Shown here: positions 1-9,435 of the stretch, one piece after another
Position numbering within the stretch: position 1 is the first letter of the stretch
How the letters are laid out: every line of letters starts with the position of its first letter
Assembly: GCF_902859735.1 (NCBI RefSeq)
Contig: NZ_CADIJY010000003.1
Location: 62,001 to 126,000, forward strand
Direction of reading: 5' to 3'
Length of the DNA: 64,000 bases
Source of the DNA: Achromobacter aegrifaciens
Lineage (GTDB): Bacteria; Pseudomonadota; Gammaproteobacteria; Burkholderiales; Burkholderiaceae_B
Position numbers and translations under genes: made by a program
The notes under the pieces: generated by a model
What the model saw: only the letters and a program-made list of their open reading frames with translations
What the model was told of the DNA's origin: nothing
Databases searched by the model: none

Positions 1-155
1 TCCACCGTGGCCAGGGTCATGGCGTTGGGTTCGGGGACCTTGGCGGCCAGGGCCTCGTCGAACCAGCGGGTGAACTGCTCGAACGGGGAGGCGGCGGCCT
101 GGCCTTCGAGCAGCACGTTCTTGTCGTAGCTTTGACGCAGATCAGAGACGGACAT
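1..155 (-). CDS. pdxH: Pyridoxamine 5'-phosphate oxidase, N-terminal fragment (gene runs off the left edge)
   Basis: Only the first 51 codons are in the window. The start is the ATG read on the minus strand at 155-153. The visible N-terminus begins [10 protein letters not shown] and continues with an F-x-x-W-F-D-E-A stretch and [11 protein letters not shown], which is the conserved opening of PdxH before its FMN-binding core. PdxH is a cytosolic FMN enzyme that oxidises pyridoxine or pyridoxamine 5'-phosphate to pyridoxal 5'-phosphate. The FMN and substrate residues lie outside the window, so the call rests on N-terminal similarity alone. The gene is transcribed leftward, away from nothing on its 5' side except the 3' end of the ChaC-like gene. 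Confidence 0.8.
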   Translation of the reverse strand, partial: MSVSDLRQSYDKNVLLEGQAAASPFEQFTRWFDEALAAKVPEPNAMTLATV

Positions 156-260
156 GGGGCTAGTAGTTCAGCGTTGATAACAAGGAGTTTATACCGCCTG
201 GGAGGCGGTACCCTCATTGACCCCGCTCAGGGCGCAGGCAAGATTTCCCGAGGCCGGGCC

Positions 261-923
261 TCAGGCGCCTTCCGGCAGGGTGTGCCCGTCCAGCTCCAGC
301 CGGCGCGCGATGGCGTCCAGGCGGGCGTCATGGATGCCGGCGGCGCGCAGCGCCTGGGCGGTCTGCACCACGTATTCGGTGCAGGGGCCGTAGCGTCCGG
401 CGGCGCGGCGCACGATGGCCAGCAGCTCGGGTTCGGGCAGGGCGCGGATGTAGGCCGGATTGTCCCGGTTCATGATGAAGACCAGCGCCCGCACGGTGCC
501 GGTATCGGTGGCGCAGTTGATCCAGCGGGGCAGATAGGCGCCAGTGGACATCTCGCGCTCCCAGAGCGCGGGGAAATAGGTTGGCACCTGGTCGCCCGCC
601 AGGCGGTAGACCACCCCGCGGCAGGAGCCTCCCCGGTCCAGGCCGAATACCAGACCCGGACATTCCGGGGTGCCGCGGTTGACCCGCGACCACAGGCACA
701 GCGCCCTGTGGTGGCCGCGCAGCGTTGCCAGCCGGCGCTCCACGAAGTCGAAGTCGGGCCGCCAGATCAGGGAGCCGTAGCCGTAGACCCACACGTCTTC
801 GCCCGATTGCCAGTGGCGCAGCGCCTCGTCCAGTGATTCCTGCCGCTCTTGCGCAGTCCAAAGACGAAAGGGCAGGCTGGCGCCGGAATTGCCGGCGGCG
901 GGAGGAGAGGACTGCATGTTCAC
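261..923 (-). CDS. ChaC-like gamma-glutamylcyclotransferase
   Basis: 220-residue protein of the ChaC family, which cleaves the gamma-glutamyl bond of glutathione and releases 5-oxoproline and Cys-Gly in the cytosol. The defining glycine-rich substrate loop YGYGSLIW is at residues 47-54, followed by RPDF. The SRVNRGTPECPG stretch and the ALWEREM segment near residues 119-125, where the catalytic Glu is expected, are also typical, as is YVVQTAQAL near the C-terminus. Length is normal for bacterial ChaC (about 220-230). The MFS gene lies just upstream on the same strand (3-bp gap), so the two may be cotranscribed. The family call is firm; glutathione specificity is inferred from family membership. 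Confidence 0.85.
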   Translation of the reverse strand: MNMQSSPPAAGNSGASLPFRLWTAQERQESLDEALRHWQSGEDVWVYGYGSLIWRPDFDFVERRLATLRGHHRALCLWSRVNRGTPECPGLVFGLDRGGSCRGVVYRLAGDQVPTYFPALWEREMSTGAYLPRWINCATDTGTVRALVFIMNRDNPAYIRALPEPELLAIVRRAAGRYGPCTEYVVQTAQALRAAGIHDARLDAIARRLELDGHTLPEGA

Positions 924-925
924 GG

Positions 926-2134
926 CTACGCTTTGCGTTCAGATTCGATCGGGGGATTGCGGTTGGCCCAGCCTCCGGCCATCAGGGCCACGGAGTACGC
1001 CCAGAAGAGGGGGGCAACGCCAATTACCGCACCGAGCGCGCCGAAGGTCAACGGCAGGGACACCTGCGAGCCGTTGATCAGGGCCATCCGCAGGCCCACG
1101 GCCTCGGCGGCGCGGCCCGGCGGCGAATGCTGGTGCAGCAGGGAAAGCATACTCGGCTGACAGCAGCCCAGGGCCAGACCAAGGATGAAAGACAGCACGA
1201 TCAGGACGTTAACGTCGGTGAACAGCGGGTAAAGCATGAAATCAATGGCGGCTGTCGCCATCGCTACCCGCACCAGCGTCCAGGACCGCACACGGCGCTG
1301 GATGAAGGGCAATATCAGGCGGATAACGAAAGTAGCCGCCGCGAAGGACGCAAGAATGACGCCAATGGTGGTGGCCGACAGGCCGATGGCGACGCCGAAA
1401 ATGGGCACGACGAACAAATGGGTGTCCCACGCGCCGGACAAAATCGTGTTGACCATCAGGATGCGGCGCAATGCCGGCACTTCCAGCAATTCAGTAACGC
1501 GCCGCTTTTCAGCCTCTTTTTTGCCTGACAGCTGCGAATCCACCGCCTTCAATTGGTGACGCAAGACATAAAGGCCGCCCGCCGAAAGCAACGGACCCAA
1601 GGTCAGCAGGCCGAAGGCCAGACGCGTGCCCAGATGGTCGATCGCCAGCCCGGCGATCAGCGGGCCCGAGAATCCGGACCCCGCCAGCGCCAGCGACATA
1701 AAGGAGAAATTGCGTAGCCGTTGAGCCGGTTCCGCGTGGCCCAGCAGGTCTTGCGTGGCGACCTGATGCAACATGAAGCCGATGCCGATGCAACAGGAGG
1801 CTATCAGCAGGGCGAACTGGGTCTGTGAGATGAATGGCAGCGCGGTGCCCGAGGCGACCAGTGCCGTGCCGATGACCAGCGGCCGCACAATGCCGACCCG
1901 GTCGACCCAGCGGCCGGCGCGCACGGAGAACAGCATGGGCAGCACCGCGAACACCGCGACCAGCGTGCCCACCTTGAAGGTCGACAGCCCCATCTGCAGC
2001 GCAGTGAGGGAAACCGTGATCCGTCCCCCAGTGAGCGCCACGTGATTCATCATGGCCAGCAGGCACAAAAGCACCGCCCCGGAAAATTCTGGGGAACTGG
2101 GTGACGAAGAGGGGGATCTATGAGAAATGGACAC
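926..2134 (-). CDS. Major facilitator superfamily transporter
   Basis: About 400-residue inner-membrane protein with roughly twelve hydrophobic segments. An MFS-type loop GRWVDRVGIVRPL follows the second or third helix, and a charged central loop (S-G-K-K-E-A-E-K-R-R) separates the two halves. No substrate can be assigned from sequence. The start is uncertain: the frame is open to an ATG at 2233, but the upstream stretch is Arg/Gln-rich and does not look like a transporter N-terminus. I chose the GTG at 2134 (VSISHRSPSSS), which leaves a short Ser-rich cytoplasmic tail before the first helix. No convincing ribosome site is visible for either start. The gene ends 2 bp before the ChaC-like gene and probably shares its transcript. 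Confidence 0.75.
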   Translation of the reverse strand: MSISHRSPSSSPSSPEFSGAVLLCLLAMMNHVALTGGRITVSLTALQMGLSTFKVGTLVAVFAVLPMLFSVRAGRWVDRVGIVRPLVIGTALVASGTALPFISQTQFALLIASCCIGIGFMLHQVATQDLLGHAEPAQRLRNFSFMSLALAGSGFSGPLIAGLAIDHLGTRLAFGLLTLGPLLSAGGLYVLRHQLKAVDSQLSGKKEAEKRRVTELLEVPALRRILMVNTILSGAWDTHLFVVPIFGVAIGLSATTIGVILASFAAATFVIRLILPFIQRRVRSWTLVRVAMATAAIDFMLYPLFTDVNVLIVLSFILGLALGCCQPSMLSLLHQHSPPGRAAEAVGLRMALINGSQVSLPLTFGALGAVIGVAPLFWAYSVALMAGGWANRNPPIESERKA

Positions 2135-2545
2135 GGATACGGCGTAACTGCGTTCATTCTGGCCATATCGTCGCCCTATGTCGAGGCGCTGCTGTTTTGC
2201 AGCGCCGCAAACGTATTTTGGCGCCAATCGCATGATGCCGGCTATCTAGGGGCGAAGTCGCATGCTTATGGCGCAAGATGGCGGCACGTTCGCCGCATCT
2301 GCGTGCGAGGGCTTGCGTGGGGGACGGACAAAGCGTTGTATCGTTCATGCAACGGAACAATCACGCGAACCTTGACGTTCCGTTCCGCTTTACTGTTTTT
2401 CACCGTTTCGCCACAGATCGTCGATGGTTCGGACGCACTAGACGTTTAGGATGTGCAGGCAGCGTGGGCAAGCCTCCCCTTGTCCGGTCCGCAATTCGCA
2501 ATACCGGCGCTGGCTCGATTTCCAGCGCCACATCCGACAGGTTCA
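2135..2545. other. Divergent intergenic region between MFS gene and macA-like operon
   Basis: About 410 bp, less if the MFS protein starts further upstream. It separates two divergent transcription units and so should hold both promoters. I see no strong sigma-70 pair, no long inverted repeat and no credible small gene. Short open frames here have compositions typical of out-of-frame GC-rich DNA. Confidence 0.4.
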
Positions 2546-3733
2546 ATGAAAAAGTCTCGCAGCAAGTTCAAGCGCTACGCCCTGATCGCCGTTTTTCTGC
2601 TTTTAGCCGGGTTCGGCGTGCGCGCCGCATTCTTTTCCGCGCCGCCGCCGCCCACTTTCGCGGTGGCCGAGGTCACCCGGGCCGACCTTGAAGACAGCGT
2701 GCTGGCCAGCGGCACCATCGACGCCATCGAACGCGTCAGCGTCGGCGCCCAGGCTACCGGCCAGCTCAAATCCCTGAAGGTGGCGCTGGGCGACCGCGTC
2801 AAAAAGGGCCAGTTGGTCGCCGAGATCGACGACATGACCCAGCAGAACGAGCTGCGCAACGCCGAGGCCGCCTTGCAGACCCGGCGCGCCGAGCGGGCCG
2901 CCAAGGTCGCCACGCTGAAGCAGGCCGAGCTGGCCTTCCGCCGTCAGCGGCAGATGCTGGCGGCCGACGCCAGTTCGCGCGAGGCCTACGAGAGCGCCGA
3001 GGCTACGCTGGGCGTGACCCGCGCCGAAATCGCCTCGCTGGAGGCGCAGATCGCGCAGGCCGAGATCCAGGTCGACACCGCCCGGGTCAACCTGGGCTAT
3101 ACGCGCATCGTCTCGCCCATCGACGGCATGGTGGTCGCGGTGGTGACCAAGGAAGGCCAGACCGTCAACTCGATCCAGAGCGCGCCCACCATCATCAAGG
3201 TGGCCCAGGTGGACACCATGACCATCAAGGCGCAGATCTCGGAAGCCGACGTGACCCGCGTGAAGCCCGGCCTGCCGGTGTACTTCACCATCCTGGGCGA
3301 ACCCGACGAGCGTTACCGCGCCGCCCTGCGCGCCGTGGAGCCGGCGCCGGATTCCGTGCAGAAGGACGACGCGGCGTCTTCGCTTACCGGATCGACCAGC
3401 GGCAGCTCCACCACCGCCGCCGTCTACTACAACGGCCTGTTCGACGTGCCCAATCCGGACGAGAAGCTGCGCATCTCCATGACCGCCCAGGTCTTCATCG
3501 TGCTGGGCGAGGCCAAGAACACGGTCGTGGTGCCGGCCTCGGCGCTGGGCAAGCGCGGCGAGGACGGCCGCTACGCCGTGCGCGTGGTCCTGAAGGACAA
3601 CAAGACCGAAACGCGCCAGGTCAGGATAGGCATGAACAACAACGTCCAGGCGCAGGTGCTGGAAGGGCTGGAGGTGGGCGAGCGCGTCGTGTCGGCGGAT
3701 GCCGCGCCGGCCGCGGCTGCGCCGGGGGCCTGA
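2546..3733 (+). CDS. macA: MacA-like periplasmic adaptor of a tripartite efflux pump
   Basis: 395-residue membrane-fusion (HlyD/RND-adaptor) protein linking an ABC permease to an outer-membrane channel. It has a short cytoplasmic basic start ([11 protein letters not shown]), one N-terminal membrane anchor at about residues 11-28, a first lipoyl half-motif ([30 protein letters not shown] split over residues 64-93), a coiled-coil hairpin rich in Ala/Glu/Arg/Gln (about 95-190), the second lipoyl half ([13 protein letters not shown]), and the beta-barrel and membrane-proximal domains. The frame is open further upstream, but the ATG at 2546 directly precedes the basic residues and anchor, so it is the natural start. 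The stop is 1 bp before the macB start, so the genes are translationally close. It could equally be named PvdR-like; transported substrate unknown. Confidence 0.85.
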   Translation: MKKSRSKFKRYALIAVFLLLAGFGVRAAFFSAPPPPTFAVAEVTRADLEDSVLASGTIDAIERVSVGAQATGQLKSLKVALGDRVKKGQLVAEIDDMTQQNELRNAEAALQTRRAERAAKVATLKQAELAFRRQRQMLAADASSREAYESAEATLGVTRAEIASLEAQIAQAEIQVDTARVNLGYTRIVSPIDGMVVAVVTKEGQTVNSIQSAPTIIKVAQVDTMTIKAQISEADVTRVKPGLPVYFTILGEPDERYRAALRAVEPAPDSVQKDDAASSLTGSTSGSSTTAAVYYNGLFDVPNPDEKLRISMTAQVFIVLGEAKNTVVVPASALGKRGEDGRYAVRVVLKDNKTETRQVRIGMNNNVQAQVLEGLEVGERVVSADAAPAAAAPGA

Positions 3734-3734
3734 C

Positions 3735-5693
3735 ATGAGCGGGCCTTTGATATCGCTTACGGGCGTGCGCCGCGAGTTTCCCGCGGGCGAACAGACCATC
3801 GCGGTGCTGAAGGACGTCAACCTGGCTATCGAGGCCGGCGAGATGGTGGCGATCGTGGGTGCGTCCGGGTCGGGCAAGTCCACGCTCATGAACATCCTGG
3901 GCTGCCTGGATCGCCCCACCCGCGGCGAGTACCGGGTCGACGGGCGCAGCACGGGCGAGCTGGACCCGGACGAACTGGCCGAGCTGCGCCGCGAGCACTT
4001 CGGCTTCATCTTCCAGCGCTACCACCTGCTGTCCGATCTGACCGCGCAGGGCAACGTCGAGGTGCCGGCCGTCTACGCCGGCAAGCGGCGCGAGGCGCGC
4101 CTGGAACGGGCCGATGAACTGCTCAAGCGGCTGGGATTGGGCGACAGGTCCGGGCACCGGCCCGGCCAACTGTCCGGCGGCCAGCAGCAGCGCGTCAGCA
4201 TCGCGCGGGCGCTGATGAACGGCGGCGACATCATCCTGGCCGACGAGCCGACCGGCGCGCTGGATACGCACACCGGCCAGGAAGTGCTGCGCATCCTGGA
4301 AGAACTGAACGCGGCCGGCCACACCATCATCATCGTCACGCACGATATGAATGTGGCGCGCCACGCCCAGCGCATCATCGAGATCAGCGACGGCGAGATC
4401 GTCGCCGACAAGCGCAATCCCGACGCGCCGCGGCGCGAACGCGTCAAGGAAGATGCGCCGGCGCTGGCCGCGCGGCCTGTGTGGCAGGCCTACCTGGACC
4501 GTTGCCGCGAGGCTTTGCGCATGGCGCTTCTGGCGATGAATGCGCACCGGCTGCGCACCTCGCTGACGATGCTGGGCATCATCATCGGCATCGCGGCCGT
4601 GGTGTCGGTAGTGGCGCTGGGCGAAGGCTCGCGCCGCAAGATCCTGGACGACATCAGCGAGATCGGCACCAACACGGTGGAGATCTTTCCGGGCAAGGAC
4701 TTCGGCGACGAGAAGGCCGTCAATATCCGCACCCTGGTGCCGGCCGACGCCGACGCCCTGGCGCGCGAATCCTATGTGGACAGCGTTACGCCGGAAGTCT
4801 CCACCAGCAACACGCTGCGCTATCGCAACGTGTCGGTGACCGGCGTGATCCAGGGCGTGGGCGAGCAATATTTCCGCGTGCGCGCCATCAAGCTGGCCCA
4901 GGGCAAGTTCTTCGACGAGACCAGCGTGCTGCGGCGTGCGCAGGAAGTGGTGATCGATGACGCCACCCGGCGCAAGCTGTTCGGCTCGCATACCGAGCCC
5001 ATCGGGCAGGTGGTATTCCTGGGGTCGATGCCGGCGCGCGTGATCGGGGTGACGCAAAAGAAGGAAACCGTCTTCGGCAGCAATGATTCGTTGAACGTGT
5101 GGGTCCCCTACACCACGGCGCTGTCGCGCGTGCTGGGCCAGCAGCATCTGAAAAGCATCACGGTGCGCGTCAATGACGCCTCGCCGCCCGCCGCGGCGGA
5201 GCAGGCCATCGTGCGCGTGCTGACGCGGCGCCACGTGACCAAGGATTTCTTCGTGTTCAACACGGACGCGATCCGCAAGACCATCGAACGCACCACCGCC
5301 ACCATGACGCTGCTGGTTTCCATGATTGCCTTGATCTCGCTGATGGTGGGCGGCATCGGCGTCATGAACATCATGCTGGTGTCGGTGACCGAGCGCACCC
5401 GCGAGATCGGCGTGCGCATGGCGGTGGGGGCGCGGCGCAGCGACATCATGCAGCAGTTCCTGATCGAAGCGGTGCTGGTGTGCCTGATAGGCGGCGCCAT
5501 CGGCATCGTGCTGTCCCTGGGGCTGGGCGTGCTGGTGTCCAAGGCCACGGGCGGGTCGTTCCAGATGATCTATTCCACGACATCGATGGTGGCGGCGTTC
5601 AGCTGCTCGACGCTGATCGGTGTGCTTTTTGGCTATTTGCCGGCGCGCAATGCCGCGCGCCTGGATCCCGTCGAGGCCCTGGCCCGGGAATGA
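3735..5693 (+). CDS. macB: MacB-like ABC exporter (ATPase fused to permease)
   Basis: 652-residue type VII (MacB) ABC protein. The N-terminal ATPase has Walker [10 protein letters not shown] at residues 42-50, the signature [15 protein letters not shown] starting near 146, and Walker [12 protein letters not shown] near 165-175. A linker leads to the first transmembrane helix ([19 protein letters not shown], about residue 275-295), then a large periplasmic domain, then three C-terminal helices containing the FtsX-like [17 protein letters not shown] motif and ending at LARE. MacB dimers drive export from the periplasm through a MacA hexamer and a TolC-type channel, all three of which are encoded here. 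The ATG at 3735 was chosen because upstream in-frame residues overlap the macA 3' end and are low-complexity Arg/Pro. Confidence 0.9.
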   Translation: MSGPLISLTGVRREFPAGEQTIAVLKDVNLAIEAGEMVAIVGASGSGKSTLMNILGCLDRPTRGEYRVDGRSTGELDPDELAELRREHFGFIFQRYHLLSDLTAQGNVEVPAVYAGKRREARLERADELLKRLGLGDRSGHRPGQLSGGQQQRVSIARALMNGGDIILADEPTGALDTHTGQEVLRILEELNAAGHTIIIVTHDMNVARHAQRIIEISDGEIVADKRNPDAPRRERVKEDAPALAARPVWQAYLDRCREALRMALLAMNAHRLRTSLTMLGIIIGIAAVVSVVALGEGSRRKILDDISEIGTNTVEIFPGKDFGDEKAVNIRTLVPADADALARESYVDSVTPEVSTSNTLRYRNVSVTGVIQGVGEQYFRVRAIKLAQGKFFDETSVLRRAQEVVIDDATRRKLFGSHTEPIGQVVFLGSMPARVIGVTQKKETVFGSNDSLNVWVPYTTALSRVLGQQHLKSITVRVNDASPPAAAEQAIVRVLTRRHVTKDFFVFNTDAIRKTIERTTATMTLLVSMIALISLMVGGIGVMNIMLVSVTERTREIGVRMAVGARRSDIMQQFLIEAVLVCLIGGAIGIVLSLGLGVLVSKATGGSFQMIYSTTSMVAAFSCSTLIGVLFGYLPARNAARLDPVEALARE

Positions 5694-7138
5694 GGAAGAT
5701 GAAAGCGGTTTCCCTGATCTGCAAACCTGCCGCCCTGGCGCTGCTGCTGGCCCTGGCCGGTTGCGGCAGCCTGCTGCACACCGACTACGAGCCGCCGCTG
5801 ACGTCCATTCCAGCCGCCTGGACCCATGCGCCCGCAGGCGACTTCCAGGCCGGGCCGCTGGCCGATGGCGGCCAGTGGTGGCGCAATTTCAACGACCCGA
5901 CGCTCAACGGCCTGGTCGACGCCGCGCTGGCGCGCAACAACAACCTGGCCGCCGCCGCGATCCGCGTGCGCCGGGCGCAGTACCAGGCTGGAATCACCGA
6001 GGACAAGCTGCTGCCGCAACTGGGCGGCAACGCCAATGTGACGCGCAACCGCAATCTGTACGGCGATCGCGCGATCTCTCGGACCAACGCGGCGGAGTTG
6101 ACTGTCAGCTACGAAGTGGACCTGTGGGGCAAGCTGTCCAGCCAGCGCGACGCGGCGCAGTGGGATGCGCTGGCGACCGAGCAGGACCGCCAGAGTGCCG
6201 CGCTGTCCCTGGTGGGCACCACGGCCACGCTGTACTGGCAGACCGCCTTCATCAACCAGCGCATCGCCAGCAGCGCCGAGAGCATCGCGTACGCACGCAG
6301 GACGCAGGACCTGGTGCGCGCCCAATACGCGGCGGGCGGCGCGTCGGCGCTGGAAATGGCCGAGGCTGAACAGACCGTGGCCAGCCAGGAAGCCGCTCAT
6401 ACGCTGCTGGTGCAGCAACGGGTGGAATACGCCAACGCCCTGACCATCCTGTTCGACGGCCCGCCGGACCGCATGATGGCCGACCCGGCGCGATTGCCGG
6501 GCTATCCCTTGCCGCAAGCGCGCGCCGGCGTGCCGGCCGACCTGCTGGGCCGCCGTCCCGACTTGCGCGCCGCCGAGCTGCGCCTGCGCCAGTCCCTGTC
6601 CACCGTCGACGCAACCCGCGCCAGCTTCTACCCGCCGTTGACGCTGACCGGCGCCTTGGGAAGTTCGAGCCCTACGTTGTCCGATGTCCTGAAGAACCCG
6701 GTGGGCTCGCTGGGGGCGGCGCTGACGCTGCCGTTCCTGCAATGGAACCAGATGCAGCTCAACATCAAGATCTCCAAGGCCGACTACGAAGAGCGGGTGG
6801 TGAATTTCCGGCAGGCGCTGTACCAGGCGATGGCGGACGTGGAAAACGCGCTGTCCAATCGCACGCAACTGCGCTTGCAGGCAGAGCAGCTGGACGCGTC
6901 TCTGCGCGCGGCGCGCGAGGCCGAGCGTCTGTACGAAGTGCGCTACCGGGCGGGGGCGGTGCCGTTGAAGGACTGGCTGGACGCGCAGGAGAAGCGGCGG
7001 GTGGCTGAGGTTTCTCGGGATGAGAATATGTTGAATCGGTTGGTGAATCAGGTGACGGTTTATCAGGCGCTCGGGGGGGATGATGTTGTTGGCGGTGGTG
7101 CTGCTGAGTCTGCTGCTGGCGCAGCGGCGGGTTCTTAA
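5690..7138 (+). CDS. TolC/NodT-family outer-membrane efflux lipoprotein
   Basis: 482-residue RND/MacAB-type outer-membrane factor. A lipoprotein signal peptide ([15 protein letters not shown]) gives a lipobox LAGC with the acylated Cys near residue 23. Two OEP repeats follow, with typical segments: W-W-x-x-F-x-D-P-x-L, YEVDLWGK in the first half, and [15 protein letters not shown] at the start of the second repeat. The start ATG overlaps the macB stop (ATGA), so translational coupling is likely; a second ATG nine bases later (5699) is possible. It completes the MacA-MacB-channel operon and resembles OpmQ-type partners. The C-terminal 20 residues are Gly/Ala-rich and loosely conserved. Confidence 0.88.
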   Translation: MRKMKAVSLICKPAALALLLALAGCGSLLHTDYEPPLTSIPAAWTHAPAGDFQAGPLADGGQWWRNFNDPTLNGLVDAALARNNNLAAAAIRVRRAQYQAGITEDKLLPQLGGNANVTRNRNLYGDRAISRTNAAELTVSYEVDLWGKLSSQRDAAQWDALATEQDRQSAALSLVGTTATLYWQTAFINQRIASSAESIAYARRTQDLVRAQYAAGGASALEMAEAEQTVASQEAAHTLLVQQRVEYANALTILFDGPPDRMMADPARLPGYPLPQARAGVPADLLGRRPDLRAAELRLRQSLSTVDATRASFYPPLTLTGALGSSSPTLSDVLKNPVGSLGAALTLPFLQWNQMQLNIKISKADYEERVVNFRQALYQAMADVENALSNRTQLRLQAEQLDASLRAAREAERLYEVRYRAGAVPLKDWLDAQEKRRVAEVSRDENMLNRLVNQVTVYQALGGDDVVGGGAAESAAGAAAGS

Positions 7139-7791
7139 TCCGTCTGGCGCGTCGGTGCGCTGGGGCGCGCGGGGCAACGATTGCGGTCCGGAGCGTTCGC
7201 TCCGGACTTGCCTCGGCGGCCCCCCCCCTTCGTCATCGTCGTCCAGGCCTTCGGCCTTCCCTTCCGATTCCCTCGGGCTTATCGACGCCCCGCGCGCCCC
7301 AGCGCACCGACGCGCCAGACTCCGCTTTTGAAACTTGGCGTCAGCTGGGGTGACTGGTCTTCGTAGGATTCTCGCCGACGGTGGGGGTTGGGCGATGGTC
7401 TTGCGGGGCCCGCCCCAGGCCGGCCGCCCGGGCGGCCTTTTGGGGCTTACGCGGCGTCTTGCGATTGGTGATGCTGCTGTGCGCTGATGATGATCTGCGC
7501 TTGAGCAGGAATCGTTGCTGGGCGACGGATTGCATATGAGTGCATGCCTGCACCCGCGCGCAGCGCCATCCGTACAACTGACTGCAACCATATGCCAAAG
7601 AAGGCCGCCCGCGCGGCCGTCTTTGGCGTCCCTGCAAGATCTTTCTCTCTTCCTCGTCGGGGAGAAGAACGCCAAGCACACAACTCGTCCCAGCGGCCGG
7701 CAAGATTCAATCAGCCAGGGCGACGCCGTGCCAGGCGTCTCAAGAACCAGCACCCGTCCCCCAACACCCGCCTGCAATAAAATACGCCCTC
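7139..7791. repeat. Non-coding interval with three strong hairpins
   Basis: 653 bp without a credible gene. Three inverted repeats stand out. 7187-7206 is an 8-bp perfect stem around a GTTC loop. 7412-7446 has an outer GCCCCA/TGGGGC pair around a perfect 16-bp GC palindrome followed by TTTT. 7594-7627 has a 15-bp stem with one mismatch, from GCCAAAGA to TCTTTGGC. The last two have the same plan (outer pairs enclosing GGCCGC/GCGGCC) and bracket about 150 bp. Open frames run through the region on the minus strand, but their composition is not protein-like and no ribosome site precedes them. I suspect a dispersed genomic repeat plus terminators for the efflux operon, but I cannot show further copies in this window. 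Confidence 0.5.
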
Positions 7792-8622
7792 ATGAACACC
7801 CCAGAACCCCAAGCCGACCTCGACCGCCGCTTCGGCAGTCTTTCCCGCCTCTACGGCCCCGAAGCCCCGACCCGCCTGCGCAACGCCCATGTGGCAATAG
7901 CAGGCCTGGGCGGCGTGGGTTCCTGGACCGTCGAAGCTCTGGCGCGCTGCGGGGTCGGCGCGTTGACGCTCATCGACCTGGACCACATCGCCGAATCCAA
8001 CGTCAATCGGCAGATCCACGCTTTGACCGAGACGCTGGGCCAGTCCAAGGTCGATGCCATGGCCGAGCGCGTGCAGGCGATCAATCCGGAATGCCGGCTG
8101 ACGCGGGTGGATGACTTCGTTTCGCCAGAGAACGTCGCCCAGGTCCTGCCCGGCCCGTATTCGGTCATCATCGACTGCACCGACCAGGCCGCGGCGAAGA
8201 TCGCGATGATCCTGCATGCGCGCGAAATCGGCGTGCCCATGCTGTTGTGCGGCGGCGCTGGAGGCAAGACCGATCCGCTGGCCCTGCGCGCCGGCGACCT
8301 GTCGGCTGCGGTCAACGATGCACTGTTGTCCAAGCTGCGCAACAAGCTGCGCCGCGAACACGGCTTTCCGCGAGCTTCCGATCAGAACGGCAAAGCACTG
8401 AAGCGCGTGCCGAAGATGGGCATCCATGCCCTATGGTTCGACCAGCCCGCCATCCTGCCCGACGCCTGGACTCGCCCCACGGAAGGCGAGGACGACATGG
8501 GCGCTTCGGGCCAGACCCTGGCGCCGCAAGGCCTGTCCTGCGCCGGCTATGGCTCGGTCGTGACCGTCACGGCCGCCATGGGCATGGCGGCCGCCAACGA
8601 GGCGCTGCGCCTCGCGGTCTGA
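7792..8622 (+). CDS. tcdA: tRNA threonylcarbamoyladenosine dehydratase (TcdA/CsdL)
   Basis: 276-residue E1-like protein of the ThiF/MoeB/HesA superfamily. TcdA uses ATP to cyclise t6A37 to ct6A in ANN-decoding tRNAs. The nucleotide-binding glycine motif GLGGVGSW is at residues 39-46, followed by the acidic LIDLDHIAESNVNRQ segment that contacts ATP and the VIIDCTDQ stretch typical of the family. The N-terminal DRRFGSLSRLYG and the C-terminal G-L-S-C-A-G-Y-G-S are characteristic of TcdA rather than MoeB or ThiF. Unlike MoeB there is no zinc-binding C-x-x-C pair. The gene converges on the Rieske ferredoxin gene with an 8-bp gap. Confidence 0.9.
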   Translation: MNTPEPQADLDRRFGSLSRLYGPEAPTRLRNAHVAIAGLGGVGSWTVEALARCGVGALTLIDLDHIAESNVNRQIHALTETLGQSKVDAMAERVQAINPECRLTRVDDFVSPENVAQVLPGPYSVIIDCTDQAAAKIAMILHAREIGVPMLLCGGAGGKTDPLALRAGDLSAAVNDALLSKLRNKLRREHGFPRASDQNGKALKRVPKMGIHALWFDQPAILPDAWTRPTEGEDDMGASGQTLAPQGLSCAGYGSVVTVTAAMGMAAANEALRLAV

Positions 8623-8630
8623 CAAAGACG

Positions 8631-8942
8631 CTACAACGCCACGAACACCACGCCGTCCTCGATCCTGACCGGATAGGCGGCAATGTTCTCGCGCAGCGGC
8701 GAACAGAGCGCGCGCCCGTCGCGCACGTCGAAGCGCCCCTGATGCAGCGGACATTCGATCTCATGCCCCTCCAGAAAACCGTCGCACAGCCGCGCATTGC
8801 CGTGCGTACAGAGATTGGCGGTGGCGTAGACCTCGCCGTCCACGCCATACAGCGCGATCTCGCGGCCGCCGGCCTGCACGGCGATGACGTCGTCTTCAGG
8901 CACCTCGTCCCGCGCGATGGCCTTGATCCATTGCGTGCTCAT
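8631..8942 (-). CDS. Rieske [2Fe-2S] ferredoxin of an aromatic hydroxylase
   Basis: 103-residue soluble Rieske ferredoxin. The cluster ligands are Cys45-x-His47 (CTHG) and Cys64-x-x-His67 (CPLHQG), spaced as in naphthalene/salicylate oxygenase ferredoxins (NagAb/NahAb family). It would carry electrons from an NAD(P)H reductase to the oxygenase encoded by the next two genes. It is the last gene of a three-gene minus-strand operon (large subunit, small subunit, ferredoxin). No reductase gene follows, so the electron donor must be encoded elsewhere. Length and motif spacing are normal. Confidence 0.85.
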   Translation of the reverse strand: MSTQWIKAIARDEVPEDDVIAVQAGGREIALYGVDGEVYATANLCTHGNARLCDGFLEGHEIECPLHQGRFDVRDGRALCSPLRENIAAYPVRIEDGVVFVAL

Positions 8943-8959
8943 TGCTGTCGTGTCCTTTC

Positions 8960-9433
8960 TCAAATGGGGTAGATAAGCGAATTCGGCACCAGCTCGCTGT
9001 CGAAGATGCAGAGCCGCGATTCGAACTTGAGCCCGTCGGGGCCGCGCCGGACCACGTCCAGATAACGGCCCACGTTGAACACCGTGGTCAGTTGGCTGGG
9101 CTTGGTGCGGAACACGGCGTAGTTGGCCTCGGACTCGATGCGGTCGCCCTGTACCGACAGCACTCGCGGCGCGCCCACCACGTGGCGCTGGTAGTAGGGG
9201 TCGTGGAAGATGGTGTCGGTGGCGCCGTAGATGCGGTCCTTCAGCATGCCGCGGCTTTCGAAGGACATGGTTGCCAGCGGATAGCCGCGCTCGTGGTTCT
9301 CGCGCGGCAGCACCTTGTACACGCAGTCTTCCAGGAAAAACTCGGGCCACTTTTCCCATTGTTCCGCGTCCAGCGCGGCGGCGTAGTCGTTGTACAGGCA
9401 GGTCAGTTGGTAGTAGAGGGGAAAGTCCAGCAT
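8960..9433 (-). CDS. nagH: Salicylate 5-hydroxylase-type oxygenase small subunit
   Basis: 157-residue ring-hydroxylating oxygenase beta subunit (NTF2-like fold). These structural subunits assemble with alpha subunits into the hexameric oxygenase. Typical segments are [20 protein letters not shown], the [19 protein letters not shown] stretch, and a C-terminus ending in NSLIYPI, all close to my memory of NagH from naphthalene/gentisate degraders. The start follows the large-subunit stop by 2 bp and the stop is 17 bp before the ferredoxin gene, so all three are one operon. An anthranilate 1,2-dioxygenase small subunit (AndAd) is the closest alternative. Confidence 0.8.
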   Translation of the reverse strand: MLDFPLYYQLTCLYNDYAAALDAEQWEKWPEFFLEDCVYKVLPRENHERGYPLATMSFESRGMLKDRIYGATDTIFHDPYYQRHVVGAPRVLSVQGDRIESEANYAVFRTKPSQLTTVFNVGRYLDVVRRGPDGLKFESRLCIFDSELVPNSLIYPI

Positions 9434-9435
9434 CG

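Noticed and set aside
7447-7566. Possible 40-residue minus-strand peptide (MALRAGAGMHSYAIRRP...) between two hairpins
   Set aside because: No ribosome site and unremarkable composition. The region is better explained as structured non-coding DNA.
5633-7777. Long minus-strand open frame antisense to the outer-membrane lipoprotein gene
   Set aside because: Low-complexity Arg/Gln/Pro sequence opposite an intact gene with a clear lipobox and OEP repeats.
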